A DNA stretch of 64,000 nucleotides, taken from positions 1 to 64,000 of the forward strand of contig CAYWRM010000004.1 in NCBI GenBank assembly GCA_964460905.1, read 5' to 3'. This DNA comes from GCA-002708315 sp964460905 (GTDB taxonomy: Bacteria > Bacteroidota > Bacteroidia > Bacteroidales > F082). The notes under the pieces were generated by a model. The model was given only the letters and a program-made list of their open reading frames with translations. It made no database searches and was not told the DNA's origin. This document shows positions 44,114 to 52,212 of the stretch, piece after piece. A program made the position numbers and the translations under genes. Every line of letters starts with the position of its first letter. Position 1 is the first letter of the stretch.

Positions 44114-44674
44114 CTAATTGATAATTGATTGCCATATTCTGTTAACCGGGTTGGCATTACTTGCAACCTGTGAATTAATAGATTTCCCAGTGTCGCAGTA
44201 GGTTTTTGTTAATTCTGCCCATTCCATACAAATCTTTTTTGCAGATTCAATAGTTTTAGGTTCTTTACCAACTGCAATGCAAATTTTCTGTCCACCACGG
44301 GCAGAAGGCAATCGATGAGAAGCAGTACTGGAACTGTTTCTTGATCCATAAGAAGGTTGAGACTCAATATCGATCTCATATTTCCCTCCCAAATCAACAA
44401 ACCTGAATTTGAAAACCCCAGAACCATCTTTTGTCCTGTAAGTCGCTGGAGCATAATTTTTTACATGGAGTACGCCGGGTCGAATTTCTTCACCCCCATG
44501 TAAAATTCCAGGTTTGATTTCTTCACCACCCCGAAGAGTTCCCTCTTTGAGAAAATGAAGTTGTTTAGTAACAGATGAAACACAATTTCCACCTTGAAAC
44601 GGAGTAGTATCGGATACTACTACCGGCTTTGTACCTCCATTGGGCAATACCGGGTTTTGAAAAAAATCTACCAT
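44114..44674 (-). CDS. Diglycine-rich protein upstream of the JAB/E1 pair
   Basis: 186 residues, no family recognised. It contains six Gly-Gly pairs: PNGGTK, FQGGNC, LRGGEE (Gly49-50), LHGGEE (Gly60-61), DLGGKY and ARGGQK. Residues 49-70 hold a near-perfect 11-residue duplication (GGEEIKPGILH / GGEEIRPGVLH). The C-terminal part looks like a small alpha/beta domain (FKFRFVDLGGKYEIDI, KKICMEWAELTKTYC). It lies 46 bp upstream of the JAB gene in the same operon. It could be the modifier or target handled by the JAB/E1 pair, but a ubiquitin fold cannot be shown by eye. Confidence 0.6.
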   Translation of the reverse strand: MVDFFQNPVLPNGGTKPVVVSDTTPFQGGNCVSSVTKQLHFLKEGTLRGGEEIKPGILHGGEEIRPGVLHVKNYAPATYRTKDGSGVFKFRFVDLGGKYEIDIESQPSYGSRNSSSTASHRLPSARGGQKICIAVGKEPKTIESAKKICMEWAELTKTYCDTGKSINSQVASNANPVNRIWQSIIN

Positions 44675-44729
44675 AATAAATAGTTTTTAATTAATAAAAA
44701 TGATTAGCTGTAACCGCCAAGGTTATATT

Positions 44730-44885
44730 CTAAAATGCACTTGTTTTATAAAGAGCAAGAAGAATAAATAACAGGGCTAGATATCCATGAATAATAAAAT
44801 AGTAGAGGAAAAAAACTCTGTTGTTTCTTGATTTGCGGTTGTCCAAAACAGTTATTGGATTTTTCTTTAATTTTTCTTTTTCCAT
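44730..44885 (-). CDS. 51-aa single-pass membrane protein, first gene of the operon
   Basis: ORF from ATG 44885 to TAG 44730. Basic N-terminus (MEKEKLKKNP, then NRKSRNNR) and one clear membrane segment (about residues 24-46, YFIIHGYLALLFILLALY). It precedes the diglycine-rich gene by 55 bp on the same strand. No family recognised; the positive-inside rule puts the N-terminus in the cytoplasm. Confidence 0.5.
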   Translation of the reverse strand: MEKEKLKKNPITVLDNRKSRNNRVFFLYYFIIHGYLALLFILLALYKTSAF

Positions 44886-45070
44886 GATTTTAAAAATTTC
44901 ATTCTTAATTCATGGAGCAATGTTACAGCCAGATTATCAGGAGACAACGTAATGCCTGCGTAAGAATAAAGTAATATTCACGTAATGATATCAAATGAGT
45001 TCAAGTAACTTCAACTCAATTGCTTATAGATATCAGTTCAGATTAGATCCATTCAAATAATCAACACTTT

Positions 45071-45104
45071 TATTCATTTAAATGAATATGAATTGTTAAT
45101 TTTG
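45071..45104 (+). promoter_or_regulatory. Promoter with an 18-bp palindromic operator for the TPR gene
   Basis: TATTCATTT-AAATGAATA at 45071-45088 is a perfect 18-bp palindrome. Nine bases later TAATTTTG (45097-45104) matches the TAnnTTTG -7 consensus exactly. The palindrome covers the -33 region, so a bound dimer would block the polymerase. The start codon at 45123 leaves a leader of only about 12 nt. The rest of the gap back to 44886 shows no gene. Confidence 0.6.
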
Positions 45105-45122
45105 TTTTTTAAATGAAATGGT

Positions 45123-47675
45123 ATGAGTGGAACTATTCCGGTCAACAAAACTGATGACCTTCAAAAATTAATTCAAGAATTATTTGATAAATTATTATCT
45201 AAGTTTAGTATCACCAGTAAAGGAAAAGAAACCATATCCTTTACGGATGCAACAGATGAAATATGTAAAATAGCAAAAGAGAATTTCAACAAGATCAAGG
45301 AACAACCAGGGAAAAGGAGAAAATATATTGATTCAATAAAAGAGGAGCTTACGGTTTCTAATCCTTTAAATCGGGAGCTGTTGGATTTCAGTTTTAGTGA
45401 AGGTAACCTCAGGAGTATTTATTCTGCCATTGGACAAGAAAAGAATAGAAATGTTGGGAAAAGGATTGCTAATATTTTCGCTTTATATTTGGGATATCAG
45501 GGATGGAATGGTTTTTTGGATCGCATAAAAATTGATATGGACAATAATGATTCGCTAGAACCTAGTGATATTACATTTCCAACTGATAGAGCCAGATATA
45601 ATAAAACCTCTAAAACCCTTTCATCAGCGACGAAACGTGACAAAGGTAATCATGAGGCCAAGAGAAGGAAATCAAACACAACCCTAAAAACAACTATCAG
45701 GTTTACAGGTATATGCTTGGCTTGTGTAATTATTTTCTTTGGCTATAGATATTTTTATCAGGTTGACCAAGTATTTCAGGATGATAAAAATGTGATATTA
45801 ATATTGCCATTTGATGGTGATAAAAACGGTAATATTCAAAGATATTTAGTTGGTGCATTAAATGAGGAAATAGGAGATAGCTTAAATATTTACATAAGAC
45901 GCTTTGATGAAGAGATTGATGAAGGAAAAGAGGACTATCACAAGAAAGCGTTAGAAATTGGAAGGAGTCAAAACGTTGACATAATAATAGGGGGTTCTTT
46001 TTACACTCTAAACAATGTAGAATATATCAATCCTAGAATAACCGTAGTTTCTATACCCAAAACAGATAACTATATTAACCAAAAGGAAAATATTCCAAGC
46101 TTTAAAATTGAAAAAATTAGTTTAGAAAAAGAACTTGTTGCAAAGCCAATTCTTTTAGCTAGGCTTTTAATAGGAATCAATCATTACATAAGGGGCGAAT
46201 ACTTACAAGCAGTGGATCATATAGAACTATTAGTTAACACTCAGGGGGATGACAATATTTTAATTAATGAAATTAATACCCTAATAGGGGTATGCTACTT
46301 TAAGTTGTACTTACAAGACAAAAACAAGTCATATTATGAAAAAGCAAGTCAATATTATAGCAAAGCGGTAGAGGAACATCCAGAATCTTCAATAGCATTA
46401 AGCAATATTGGAGCACTTTACTTATATGAAGGCATGTACGACACCGCTGAATACCTTTTTAATCGATCAGTATTGTTGGACCCAAATAACTGTAGTGCTT
46501 TAATGGGAAAAGCATTGGTTAATTTTCATTATGGTAGGACTAAAAATCTCGAAATGGACTTTGAAAATATCATCTTACTTGATCCAAAAAACGCTAACAA
46601 CTTAGTGAATTTTGGAGAGTATTGGCGATCAATTGATTCAATCAATAATGCAATTTTTTACTATAAAGAAGCTTTATCTATAAACCCAAATTTAATAAGA
46701 CCGAAATATCTTTTAGCAAAATCATACCTTTTAATTGGCGATCCATTAAATGCAGAAAAATTCAGTGATTATGTCTTTGTATCAAACCCTGAAAGCGACC
46801 ATATTTGGTATGTAATTGCTGATGTATATTATTCAATTAACCATATTGAAAAGGCTATTTCATGTTTAAATAAAGCTTATGAACTTGATCCAACGAACTT
46901 GGAGTACTCATATTCTATCTCTCATATCTATCTTAATACCGGTAAATTAGATTCTGCTATCTACTACTGCAACAAGTCGATAGACATTGATTCTAAGAAT
47001 AGTAAATCTTGGAACCTATTAGCATCAATTTATATGAAAGTTCCTCACTACAAAAAAGCTAAGCAGTGCTATTTGAATTCCATTAAGAATAATGAGTTGA
47101 ATAATTTTAATGACTGGTTTGGACTTGGCAAAGCATATGCATCATTACAGAAACATGACAGTGCTGTTTATTGTTTTGACAATGCAATTAAAATTGACTC
47201 TAGCAATTCTAGTTCATGGACTTCCCTCGGAAAAAGCTTGTGTGATACAGAAGAGTATGAAAAAGCCCTAGATTGTTACGCACATGCTGTATTTATCGAT
47301 TCTTCAAACATTTATGCACTTAATGGTTTTGGAATTGTAAGTAATATTTTAGGTAAAACGGAAGAGGCCATTTCATTTTATAAAAGATCATTAAGACATA
47401 AGCCGGATTCTCCTGAAGTAGCAAGTGAAATTTCCACCTTATTATATAGACTAGAAAAATATAATGAAGCTGCTTTCTACTTACACCAGGCTGTTGATTT
47501 AGACCCCTTAAACCCGGGATATCATAATAATCTTGGCTCGATTTATATTAAGCTTAAGGATTATGATAATGCAATAATATATATTAAAAAAGCAATATAT
47601 ATAAATCCAGAGCTGGAGGCAGCTAAAAAAAATTTATTGATTGTACAAAAGCTCAAAAACGCAGAACAAAAATAA
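45123..47675 (+). CDS. Membrane-anchored TPR protein with TolB/FlgO-like domain
   Basis: 850 residues. A cytoplasmic N-terminal region (1-190) of unknown type includes LRSIYSAIGQEKNRNVGKRI and LYLGYQGWNGFLDRI. A single membrane helix follows (about 194-212, FTGICLACVIIFFGYRYF). Next is a segment (about 222-310, VILILPFDGDKNGNIQRYLV) resembling the TolB N-terminal/FlgO fold, then about a dozen tetratricopeptide repeats to the C-terminus (repeat type AIxYYKEALSINPN). The layout suggests a sensor or scaffold joining the outside TPR array to a cytoplasmic domain. It is the last gene of the element, beside the right arm-type repeat, with its own regulated promoter. Confidence 0.8.
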   Translation: MSGTIPVNKTDDLQKLIQELFDKLLSKFSITSKGKETISFTDATDEICKIAKENFNKIKEQPGKRRKYIDSIKEELTVSNPLNRELLDFSFSEGNLRSIYSAIGQEKNRNVGKRIANIFALYLGYQGWNGFLDRIKIDMDNNDSLEPSDITFPTDRARYNKTSKTLSSATKRDKGNHEAKRRKSNTTLKTTIRFTGICLACVIIFFGYRYFYQVDQVFQDDKNVILILPFDGDKNGNIQRYLVGALNEEIGDSLNIYIRRFDEEIDEGKEDYHKKALEIGRSQNVDIIIGGSFYTLNNVEYINPRITVVSIPKTDNYINQKENIPSFKIEKISLEKELVAKPILLARLLIGINHYIRGEYLQAVDHIELLVNTQGDDNILINEINTLIGVCYFKLYLQDKNKSYYEKASQYYSKAVEEHPESSIALSNIGALYLYEGMYDTAEYLFNRSVLLDPNNCSALMGKALVNFHYGRTKNLEMDFENIILLDPKNANNLVNFGEYWRSIDSINNAIFYYKEALSINPNLIRPKYLLAKSYLLIGDPLNAEKFSDYVFVSNPESDHIWYVIADVYYSINHIEKAISCLNKAYELDPTNLEYSYSISHIYLNTGKLDSAIYYCNKSIDIDSKNSKSWNLLASIYMKVPHYKKAKQCYLNSIKNNELNNFNDWFGLGKAYASLQKHDSAVYCFDNAIKIDSSNSSSWTSLGKSLCDTEEYEKALDCYAHAVFIDSSNIYALNGFGIVSNILGKTEEAISFYKRSLRHKPDSPEVASEISTLLYRLEKYNEAAFYLHQAVDLDPLNPGYHNNLGSIYIKLKDYDNAIIYIKKAIYINPELEAAKKNLLIVQKLKNAEQK

Positions 47676-47700
47676 TCAAAAGCTTAAAAGCGGTCAAAAC

Positions 47701-47721
47701 GCTTGCAAATAGCTTGCAAAT
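47701..47721 (+). repeat. Right integrase arm-type repeat
   Basis: GCTTGCAAAT, one base, GCTTGCAAAT; same orientation and spacing as the left copy at 10942-10962 with one mismatch (A for G at the central base). It lies 50 bp inside the right attachment site. Confidence 0.7.
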
Positions 47722-47758
47722 AAAAAAGCAGCTATTTCAAAATATGAGATAACTGCTT
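47722..47758 (-). terminator. Substitute terminator for tRNA-Ala, supplied by the element
   Basis: On the minus strand a 14-bp stem with one mismatch (AAGCAGTTATCTCA / TGAAATAGCTGCTT) is followed by six T residues, starting 11 bp beyond the new 3' end of the tRNA. It replaces the tRNA's own terminator, which was displaced to 10.75 kb. Confidence 0.75.
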
Positions 47759-47769
47759 GATTGTGTGTG

Positions 47770-47843
47770 TGGAGCATATCGGAGTCGAACCGATGACCTC
47801 TTGACTGCCAGTCAAACGCTCTAGCCAACTGAGCTAATCCCCC
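47770..47843 (-). tRNA. tRNA-Ala(GGC)
   Basis: 74-nt cloverleaf on the minus strand: acceptor GGGGGAT, D-arm GCTC/GAGC, anticodon arm TTTGA-CTGGCAG-TCAAG with anticodon GGC (47807-47809), T-arm ATCGG-TTCGACT-CCGAT, acceptor ATGCTCC, discriminator A. The G3-U70 pair is the alanine identity element. Position 5-68 is a G-G mismatch, and no CCA is encoded after the discriminator (CAC follows). In the displaced original 3' end at 10.8 kb that position would be a G-U pair and CCA is encoded. Confidence 0.93.
47771..47814. repeat. Right attachment site (attR), inside tRNA-Ala
   Basis: 44-bp repeat matching 10795-10838 with mismatches at 47775 (C for A) and 47784 (G for A). The crossover must lie within the 30 identical bases 47785-47814, covering the anticodon and T-arm. 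Confidence 0.9.
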
Positions 47844-47998
47844 TTTTTGAGCGGCAAATATAGTTATTTATTAAATTAAATCAGACATGTTAAAAAATAT
47901 TACATTAGCAATCTTGTAGTGTTGTTTAAAGATGCAGAAGGCTGATATGAGTAAGTCTTGGAAAATATGATTGTCAAATATTCTGATTAACAAATTAA

Positions 47999-48559
47999 AT
48001 GAAGCGACTGTTTATAGCCATAAAACTTATTCCTGATGATAATCTTCTAAAAACTTATTATTCACTGAAATATGTAACCAGGAATGATAAAATCAATTGG
48101 GTGGATCCGGATAATTTTCATCTTACACTTAAGTTTCTTGGTAATACACCTGAAGACAAGATAGATCTTATTTGTGAGGTAATTAATAGTACGGTAGAAT
48201 CCCATTGCAAATTTAAATTTGATATCAACAAAACAGGAATTTTTGGTAGTAAGTATAAACCCAGGGTAATATGGTTTGGTATTGATAAGCAGGAACAGCT
48301 TAAGAACCTTGGGATGGAAATAATTAATAATCTTGATATTGCAGGGTTCTCAAAAGACCGACAGAATTTTGTACCTCATTTTACCATAGGAAGAATAAGA
48401 AAAATACTCAACAAACAGTTATTAAATATTGAGATAGAGAAGGTAAAAGAAATGTTTCTGCAAAAAGTCTTGGTTGATAAAATAATACTATATGAGAGCA
48501 TTTTAATATCTAAGAGCCCTACGTATGAAGTTATAGATTCATTTCAATTAAAAGATTAA
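47999..48559 (+). CDS. thpR: RNA 2',3'-cyclic phosphodiesterase (ThpR/LigT family)
   Basis: 186 residues, normal for the 2H phosphoesterase family that opens 2',3'-cyclic phosphates on RNA. Both catalytic His-x-Thr motifs are present: NFHLTLKFLGNTP and VPHFTIGRIRK. The start reads MKRLFIAIKL, the usual family beginning. First chromosomal gene after tRNA-Ala. Confidence 0.9.
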   Translation: MKRLFIAIKLIPDDNLLKTYYSLKYVTRNDKINWVDPDNFHLTLKFLGNTPEDKIDLICEVINSTVESHCKFKFDINKTGIFGSKYKPRVIWFGIDKQEQLKNLGMEIINNLDIAGFSKDRQNFVPHFTIGRIRKILNKQLLNIEIEKVKEMFLQKVLVDKIILYESILISKSPTYEVIDSFQLKD

Positions 48560-48659
48560 CAGTTAAGCAACTCATCGTGCTTAATAGTGGTCATAAGTTA
48601 AAAATAATTATTATAGGCAACAAATCGAACAATAATTGAGTTATTAGTGTGGTTTTTTA

Positions 48660-48667
48660 TATTTTTG
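48660..48667 (+). promoter_or_regulatory. -7 box of the porP promoter
   Basis: TATTTTTG matches TAnnTTTG, about 20 bases after a TTG. It lies inside the longest porP ORF, which argues for the downstream TTG start at 48686. Confidence 0.4.
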
Positions 48668-48685
48668 CCTATCATTTTTCATAAA

Positions 48686-49642
48686 TTGAAACAGTTATAT
48701 TTTTACATATTTATTTTTCTAATAGTACTACCATTTGGAGTTTCTTATGGACAGCAAGCTCCTATATTTACACAATATAAAGAATCTCAAATGTTCATAA
48801 ATCCTGCTTTTGCAGGAATGCGAGAGGGCATTTGTGTAAATGGTTTGATGAGGCAACAATGGGCAGGGTTTAAAGATTATGAAACGGGAGAGAATGCCGC
48901 ACCTGAAGATTACCTTATAACACTCGACTCACCTATTAAATTTTTACATGGTGGCCTTGGCGGTGCAATTATTCAGGATAAGGCTACTTATAATTGGAAT
49001 GATATAAGTCTCTTACTTTCATATTCATTTCACACCGAGCTTTCAATAGGTACGCTTGGTATTGGAATAGGGGGCGTATTGAAGAATCGTAGTATTGATG
49101 GATCGAAGTATAGGGCAGTTGATGAAGATCCTGTTATATTATCTTCTGAAGTTGGTGATATGCGCTTTGATGCAAGTTTTGGATTGTTTTTTAGATCTAT
49201 TGATAATTATTTCATAGGCATTTCATTCACAAATTTGTTTAAAACAAAGTTTATTAAACTTGATCCGGCAGGTGATGGATTAATTTCAAGTGATAGAACG
49301 CTCTATTTAGTAGGTGGATATAACTATATAATACCTAGTGACCCAAGATTTGAGATAGAACCTTCTGTCTTAATACAAAGTGATTTTATTTCAACACAAT
49401 ATAATATCTCAGCAACCGTTAATTACAATAGTCGTTTTTGGGCAGGATTAAATTATCGTCTTCAGGAATCTGTAGGAGTAATTATAGGGTTGAGATACAA
49501 GGATTTTAGACTAGGATATGCTTATGATGTGAACACGAAAAGTTTGGGTGTTCCTGGCAGTCATGAAGTTAGTCTTAATTATTGTTTTAAAATTAAAACG
49601 GATCGTTCAAAGACAAGTTATAAAAATACAAGATATTTATAA
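48686..49642 (+). CDS. PorP/SprF-family type IX secretion outer-membrane protein
   Basis: Outer-membrane beta-barrel associated with T9SS and gliding. Start chosen at TTG 48686 because it gives a clean signal peptide (MKQLYFYIFIFLIVLPFGVS, cut before QQAP); the longer ORF from 48647 contains a promoter-like box. Family hallmarks: PIFTQYKESQMFINPAFAGM just after the signal and the repeated barrel strands, e.g. GGLGGAIIQDKATY. Located 110 bp upstream of gldK, as in many Bacteroidota porP-KLMN loci. Confidence 0.88.
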   Translation: MKQLYFYIFIFLIVLPFGVSYGQQAPIFTQYKESQMFINPAFAGMREGICVNGLMRQQWAGFKDYETGENAAPEDYLITLDSPIKFLHGGLGGAIIQDKATYNWNDISLLLSYSFHTELSIGTLGIGIGGVLKNRSIDGSKYRAVDEDPVILSSEVGDMRFDASFGLFFRSIDNYFIGISFTNLFKTKFIKLDPAGDGLISSDRTLYLVGGYNYIIPSDPRFEIEPSVLIQSDFISTQYNISATVNYNSRFWAGLNYRLQESVGVIIGLRYKDFRLGYAYDVNTKSLGVPGSHEVSLNYCFKIKTDRSKTSYKNTRYL

Positions 49643-49693
49643 TAATACTGTGAAAAGAATTACATTTAATTTATTTATCGATTGTATATTTAT

Positions 49694-49701
49694 TACTTTT
49701 G
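49694..49701 (+). promoter_or_regulatory. -7 box of the gldKLMN promoter
   Basis: TACTTTTG matches TAnnTTTG, 50 bp before the gldK ATG. No clear -33 TTG at the usual spacing. Confidence 0.45.
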
Positions 49702-49751
49702 GACGCTTTTTTTGGATAAAAGATTAATACGCAATAAACAAATTTTTAATA

Positions 49752-51122
49752 ATGAAAAGATTGTTTTTATATACATTGGTTGTAATGTTTCTTGCAAGTT
49801 GTAGTAACTCTGGTAATGGAGAGCTGGTTGGGACAAGAAAAAAATCAAAACCATTTTATCAGCCAGATCCTTATGGGATGGTGTTCGTCCCAATGGGTAG
49901 TTATACTATGGGAGCCGGAGATGAAGATCTTACTAATAGTCATTTGATTCAACCAAAGACAATTTCTGTTTCAGCTTTTTTTATGGATGAAACCGAGATT
50001 ACTAATGATAAATACAGGCAGTTTGTTAATTGGGTTCGTGATTCAATTGCTCGCACTATCCTTGGTGATGTAAATCCTGAGGAGTATCTTATCGAAGAAA
50101 ATTCCAAAACAGGTGAAGTTTATGATCCTCCTTATCTTAATTGGAAGACTGATATTGACTGGAATAGTGAAGATCAGGATGTAAGAGATGCACTTGAGGA
50201 AATGTATTTGCCTGAACATGAGCGTTTTTTCCGTCGTAAAGAAATAGATACCCGTAAATTAATGTATGAATATTATTGGGTGGATTTGCATGCTGCTGCG
50301 AAAAAAGATTTTTCAGAAGATGCTGATTACAGAAATGCAGGCTTGGCTAATCGGCCACAAGGCTTACGTGATAGATCGGTATATGTACGTAAAGAAACTA
50401 TAGCTGTTTATCCTGATACTCTTTCCTGGATTCACGATTATACCTATTCATTTAATGATCCCTTAACAGAAAAATATTTTTGGCATCCAGCATACGACTA
50501 TTACCCTGTTGTGGGTATTAACTGGAAACAGGCACGTGCTTTTAGCGTGTGGAGAACAGAATTGTTAAATGCTCATTTAAGAAGTACAAAGGGAGGGGTT
50601 GATCTAGCCGAGTTCCGTCTTCCTACAGAAGCTGAATGGGAATGGGCTGCCCGTGGAGGTTATGCACTTAACCCTTATCCTTGGGGTGGACCTTATACCA
50701 GAAATGAAAAAGGTTGTTTTTTAGCTAACTTTAAGCCACTTAGAGGTAATTATGTAGCCGATGGAGGAATTCGTACTGTTATTGCTGCACATTATCCTTC
50801 CAATGATTGGGGTCTTTATGATATGTCAGGTAATGTAGCTGAATGGACGAACAGTGCTTTCGATCCTGCTTCCTATAATTTCACATGGGATATGAATCCT
50901 AATTATGTTTATAATGCTAAAGAAGATGATCCACCTGTTATGAAAAGAAAAGTTATCCGTGGTGGGTCGTGGAAAGATATTGCCCATTACCTTCAGGTTA
51001 CAACTAGAACATTTGAATATCAGGATACTGCAAAATCATATATTGGATTTAGATGTGTTCAGCCATATTTAGGTCGTAATAAAGGAGATAATCCAAACAA
51101 AGCATCGAGAGTTTACAATTAA
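49752..51122 (+). CDS. gldK: T9SS lipoprotein GldK/PorK
   Basis: 456-residue outer-membrane lipoprotein that forms periplasmic rings with GldN. Lipobox LASC after the signal MKRLFLYTLVVMF. The body is a formylglycine-generating-enzyme-like (sulfatase-modifying) fold: YGMVFVPMGSYTMG, ETEITNDKYRQFVNW, RLPTEAEWEWAARGG, GLYDMSGNVAEWTNS and VIRGGSWKD. First gene of the KLMN operon. Confidence 0.95.
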   Translation: MKRLFLYTLVVMFLASCSNSGNGELVGTRKKSKPFYQPDPYGMVFVPMGSYTMGAGDEDLTNSHLIQPKTISVSAFFMDETEITNDKYRQFVNWVRDSIARTILGDVNPEEYLIEENSKTGEVYDPPYLNWKTDIDWNSEDQDVRDALEEMYLPEHERFFRRKEIDTRKLMYEYYWVDLHAAAKKDFSEDADYRNAGLANRPQGLRDRSVYVRKETIAVYPDTLSWIHDYTYSFNDPLTEKYFWHPAYDYYPVVGINWKQARAFSVWRTELLNAHLRSTKGGVDLAEFRLPTEAEWEWAARGGYALNPYPWGGPYTRNEKGCFLANFKPLRGNYVADGGIRTVIAAHYPSNDWGLYDMSGNVAEWTNSAFDPASYNFTWDMNPNYVYNAKEDDPPVMKRKVIRGGSWKDIAHYLQVTTRTFEYQDTAKSYIGFRCVQPYLGRNKGDNPNKASRVYN

Positions 51123-51166
51123 TATTATAGTAGAAAAACCAAATTAAAAATTTTAATTAATAAATT

Positions 51167-52168
51167 ATGGGCTTATTTAGTTTTACCAAAACACGCTTTT
51201 ATAGAAATTTCATGGCCAAAGTATATGGCATAGGTGCAGCAGTAGTTCTTATTGGTGCATTATTCAAAATAAATCATTACGCATATGCCGATATTATGCT
51301 AATTGTTGGCCTTGGTACCGAAGCATTAATCTTCTTCTTTTCCGCTTGGGAGCCACCTCATGTAGAGCCTGATTGGAGTCTTGTACATCCTGAATTAGCA
51401 GGTATGTATGGCGGTGTGAAGGGACAAGAATTAAAAAAGAGAAAATCACCAACCGAGGTACTTGATGAGATGCTTGAGAAAGCACAGATTGATCAGGCAG
51501 CAATTGAACGGCTGGGAACTGGAATGGAGAAACTGTCTGATAATGCTATTCAATTAAATAAGGTAACGGATGCAGCTGTTGTAAGTGAGGAATTTTATAC
51601 AAACTTAAAAACAGCATCAGGCTCGGCAAGTGAACTAAGTTATGCTTTTGGTAAAGAAGTAGAAGCTACAAGTCAGTATTCTGAGAATATGCAAAAAGTT
51701 ACTGAAGGGGCCGGCACTCTTGCTACTGCATACGAGCAGGCTGCCGATACTATGAAGAATGATATTAATGTAACAGAAGAGTTTACAGGTACTGTTAAAG
51801 CTGTTACTGGTTCAGCAAAAAGTCTTGCATCAAGTTATGAAAAATCTGCTGAGATACTATCTAAATCTGTATCAGCACTTGACTTTACAGCTGTTGAAGG
51901 TGAAGCTTATAATGCACAACTTCACAAAATTGCAGAAAATCTTTCAGCGTTAAATGCAATTTACGAGATACAATTGCAGGGTACTAATAAAGCAGTTGAG
52001 TCATCTGAACAATTACAAAATACAATGAGCGAATTTCTTTCTAGATTAGAAGCTTCTACAGCATCAACTGCTGAATTTTCTGGTCAAATGGAATCACTTA
52101 CTGAACGAATGAGTTCACTTAATAAAGTTTATGGTAACATGCTTTCAGCCATGAATGCTAATGCTTAA
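51167..52168 (+). CDS. gldL: T9SS inner-membrane motor protein GldL/PorL
   Basis: 333 residues. Two membrane helices near the N-terminus (VYGIGAAVVLIGALFKI and DIMLIVGLGTEALIFFFSA) with the conserved Glu in the second, followed by EPPHVEPDWSLVHPEL and a long, mostly helical cytoplasmic tail rich in Ala/Ser/Glu. With GldM it forms the proton-driven rotary motor of type IX secretion. It lies 44 bp after gldK. Confidence 0.94.
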   Translation: MGLFSFTKTRFYRNFMAKVYGIGAAVVLIGALFKINHYAYADIMLIVGLGTEALIFFFSAWEPPHVEPDWSLVHPELAGMYGGVKGQELKKRKSPTEVLDEMLEKAQIDQAAIERLGTGMEKLSDNAIQLNKVTDAAVVSEEFYTNLKTASGSASELSYAFGKEVEATSQYSENMQKVTEGAGTLATAYEQAADTMKNDINVTEEFTGTVKAVTGSAKSLASSYEKSAEILSKSVSALDFTAVEGEAYNAQLHKIAENLSALNAIYEIQLQGTNKAVESSEQLQNTMSEFLSRLEASTASTAEFSGQMESLTERMSSLNKVYGNMLSAMNANA

Positions 52169-52212
52169 TCTAAGCATGTAAAAAACAAAAACCATAACTA
52201 ATACTATAAAAA

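Larger units (their letters stand above)
10795..47814. mobile_element. Integrative mobilizable element (~37 kb) in tRNA-Ala, carrying a defence island
   Basis: Evidence for the boundaries: a 44-bp near-perfect direct repeat of tRNA-Ala sequence at both ends, a tyrosine integrase immediately inside the left end, and 21-bp arm-type repeats at 10942 and 47701. Cargo includes a type II CBASS, a tRNA-Thr fragment with two recombinases, an eight-gene R-M/OLD-UvrD operon, an E1/JAB module and a TPR membrane protein. Mobilization genes (relaxase, MobC, VirD4/TraG) are present, but no Tra pore proteins were seen, so it would need a helper conjugative element. The flanks are core Bacteroidota genes. 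Confidence 0.88.

Noticed and set aside
10795..47814. Full self-transmissible conjugative element (ICE)
   Set aside because: Relaxase, MobC and coupling protein are present, but no mating-pair or pore genes were found between the att sites.
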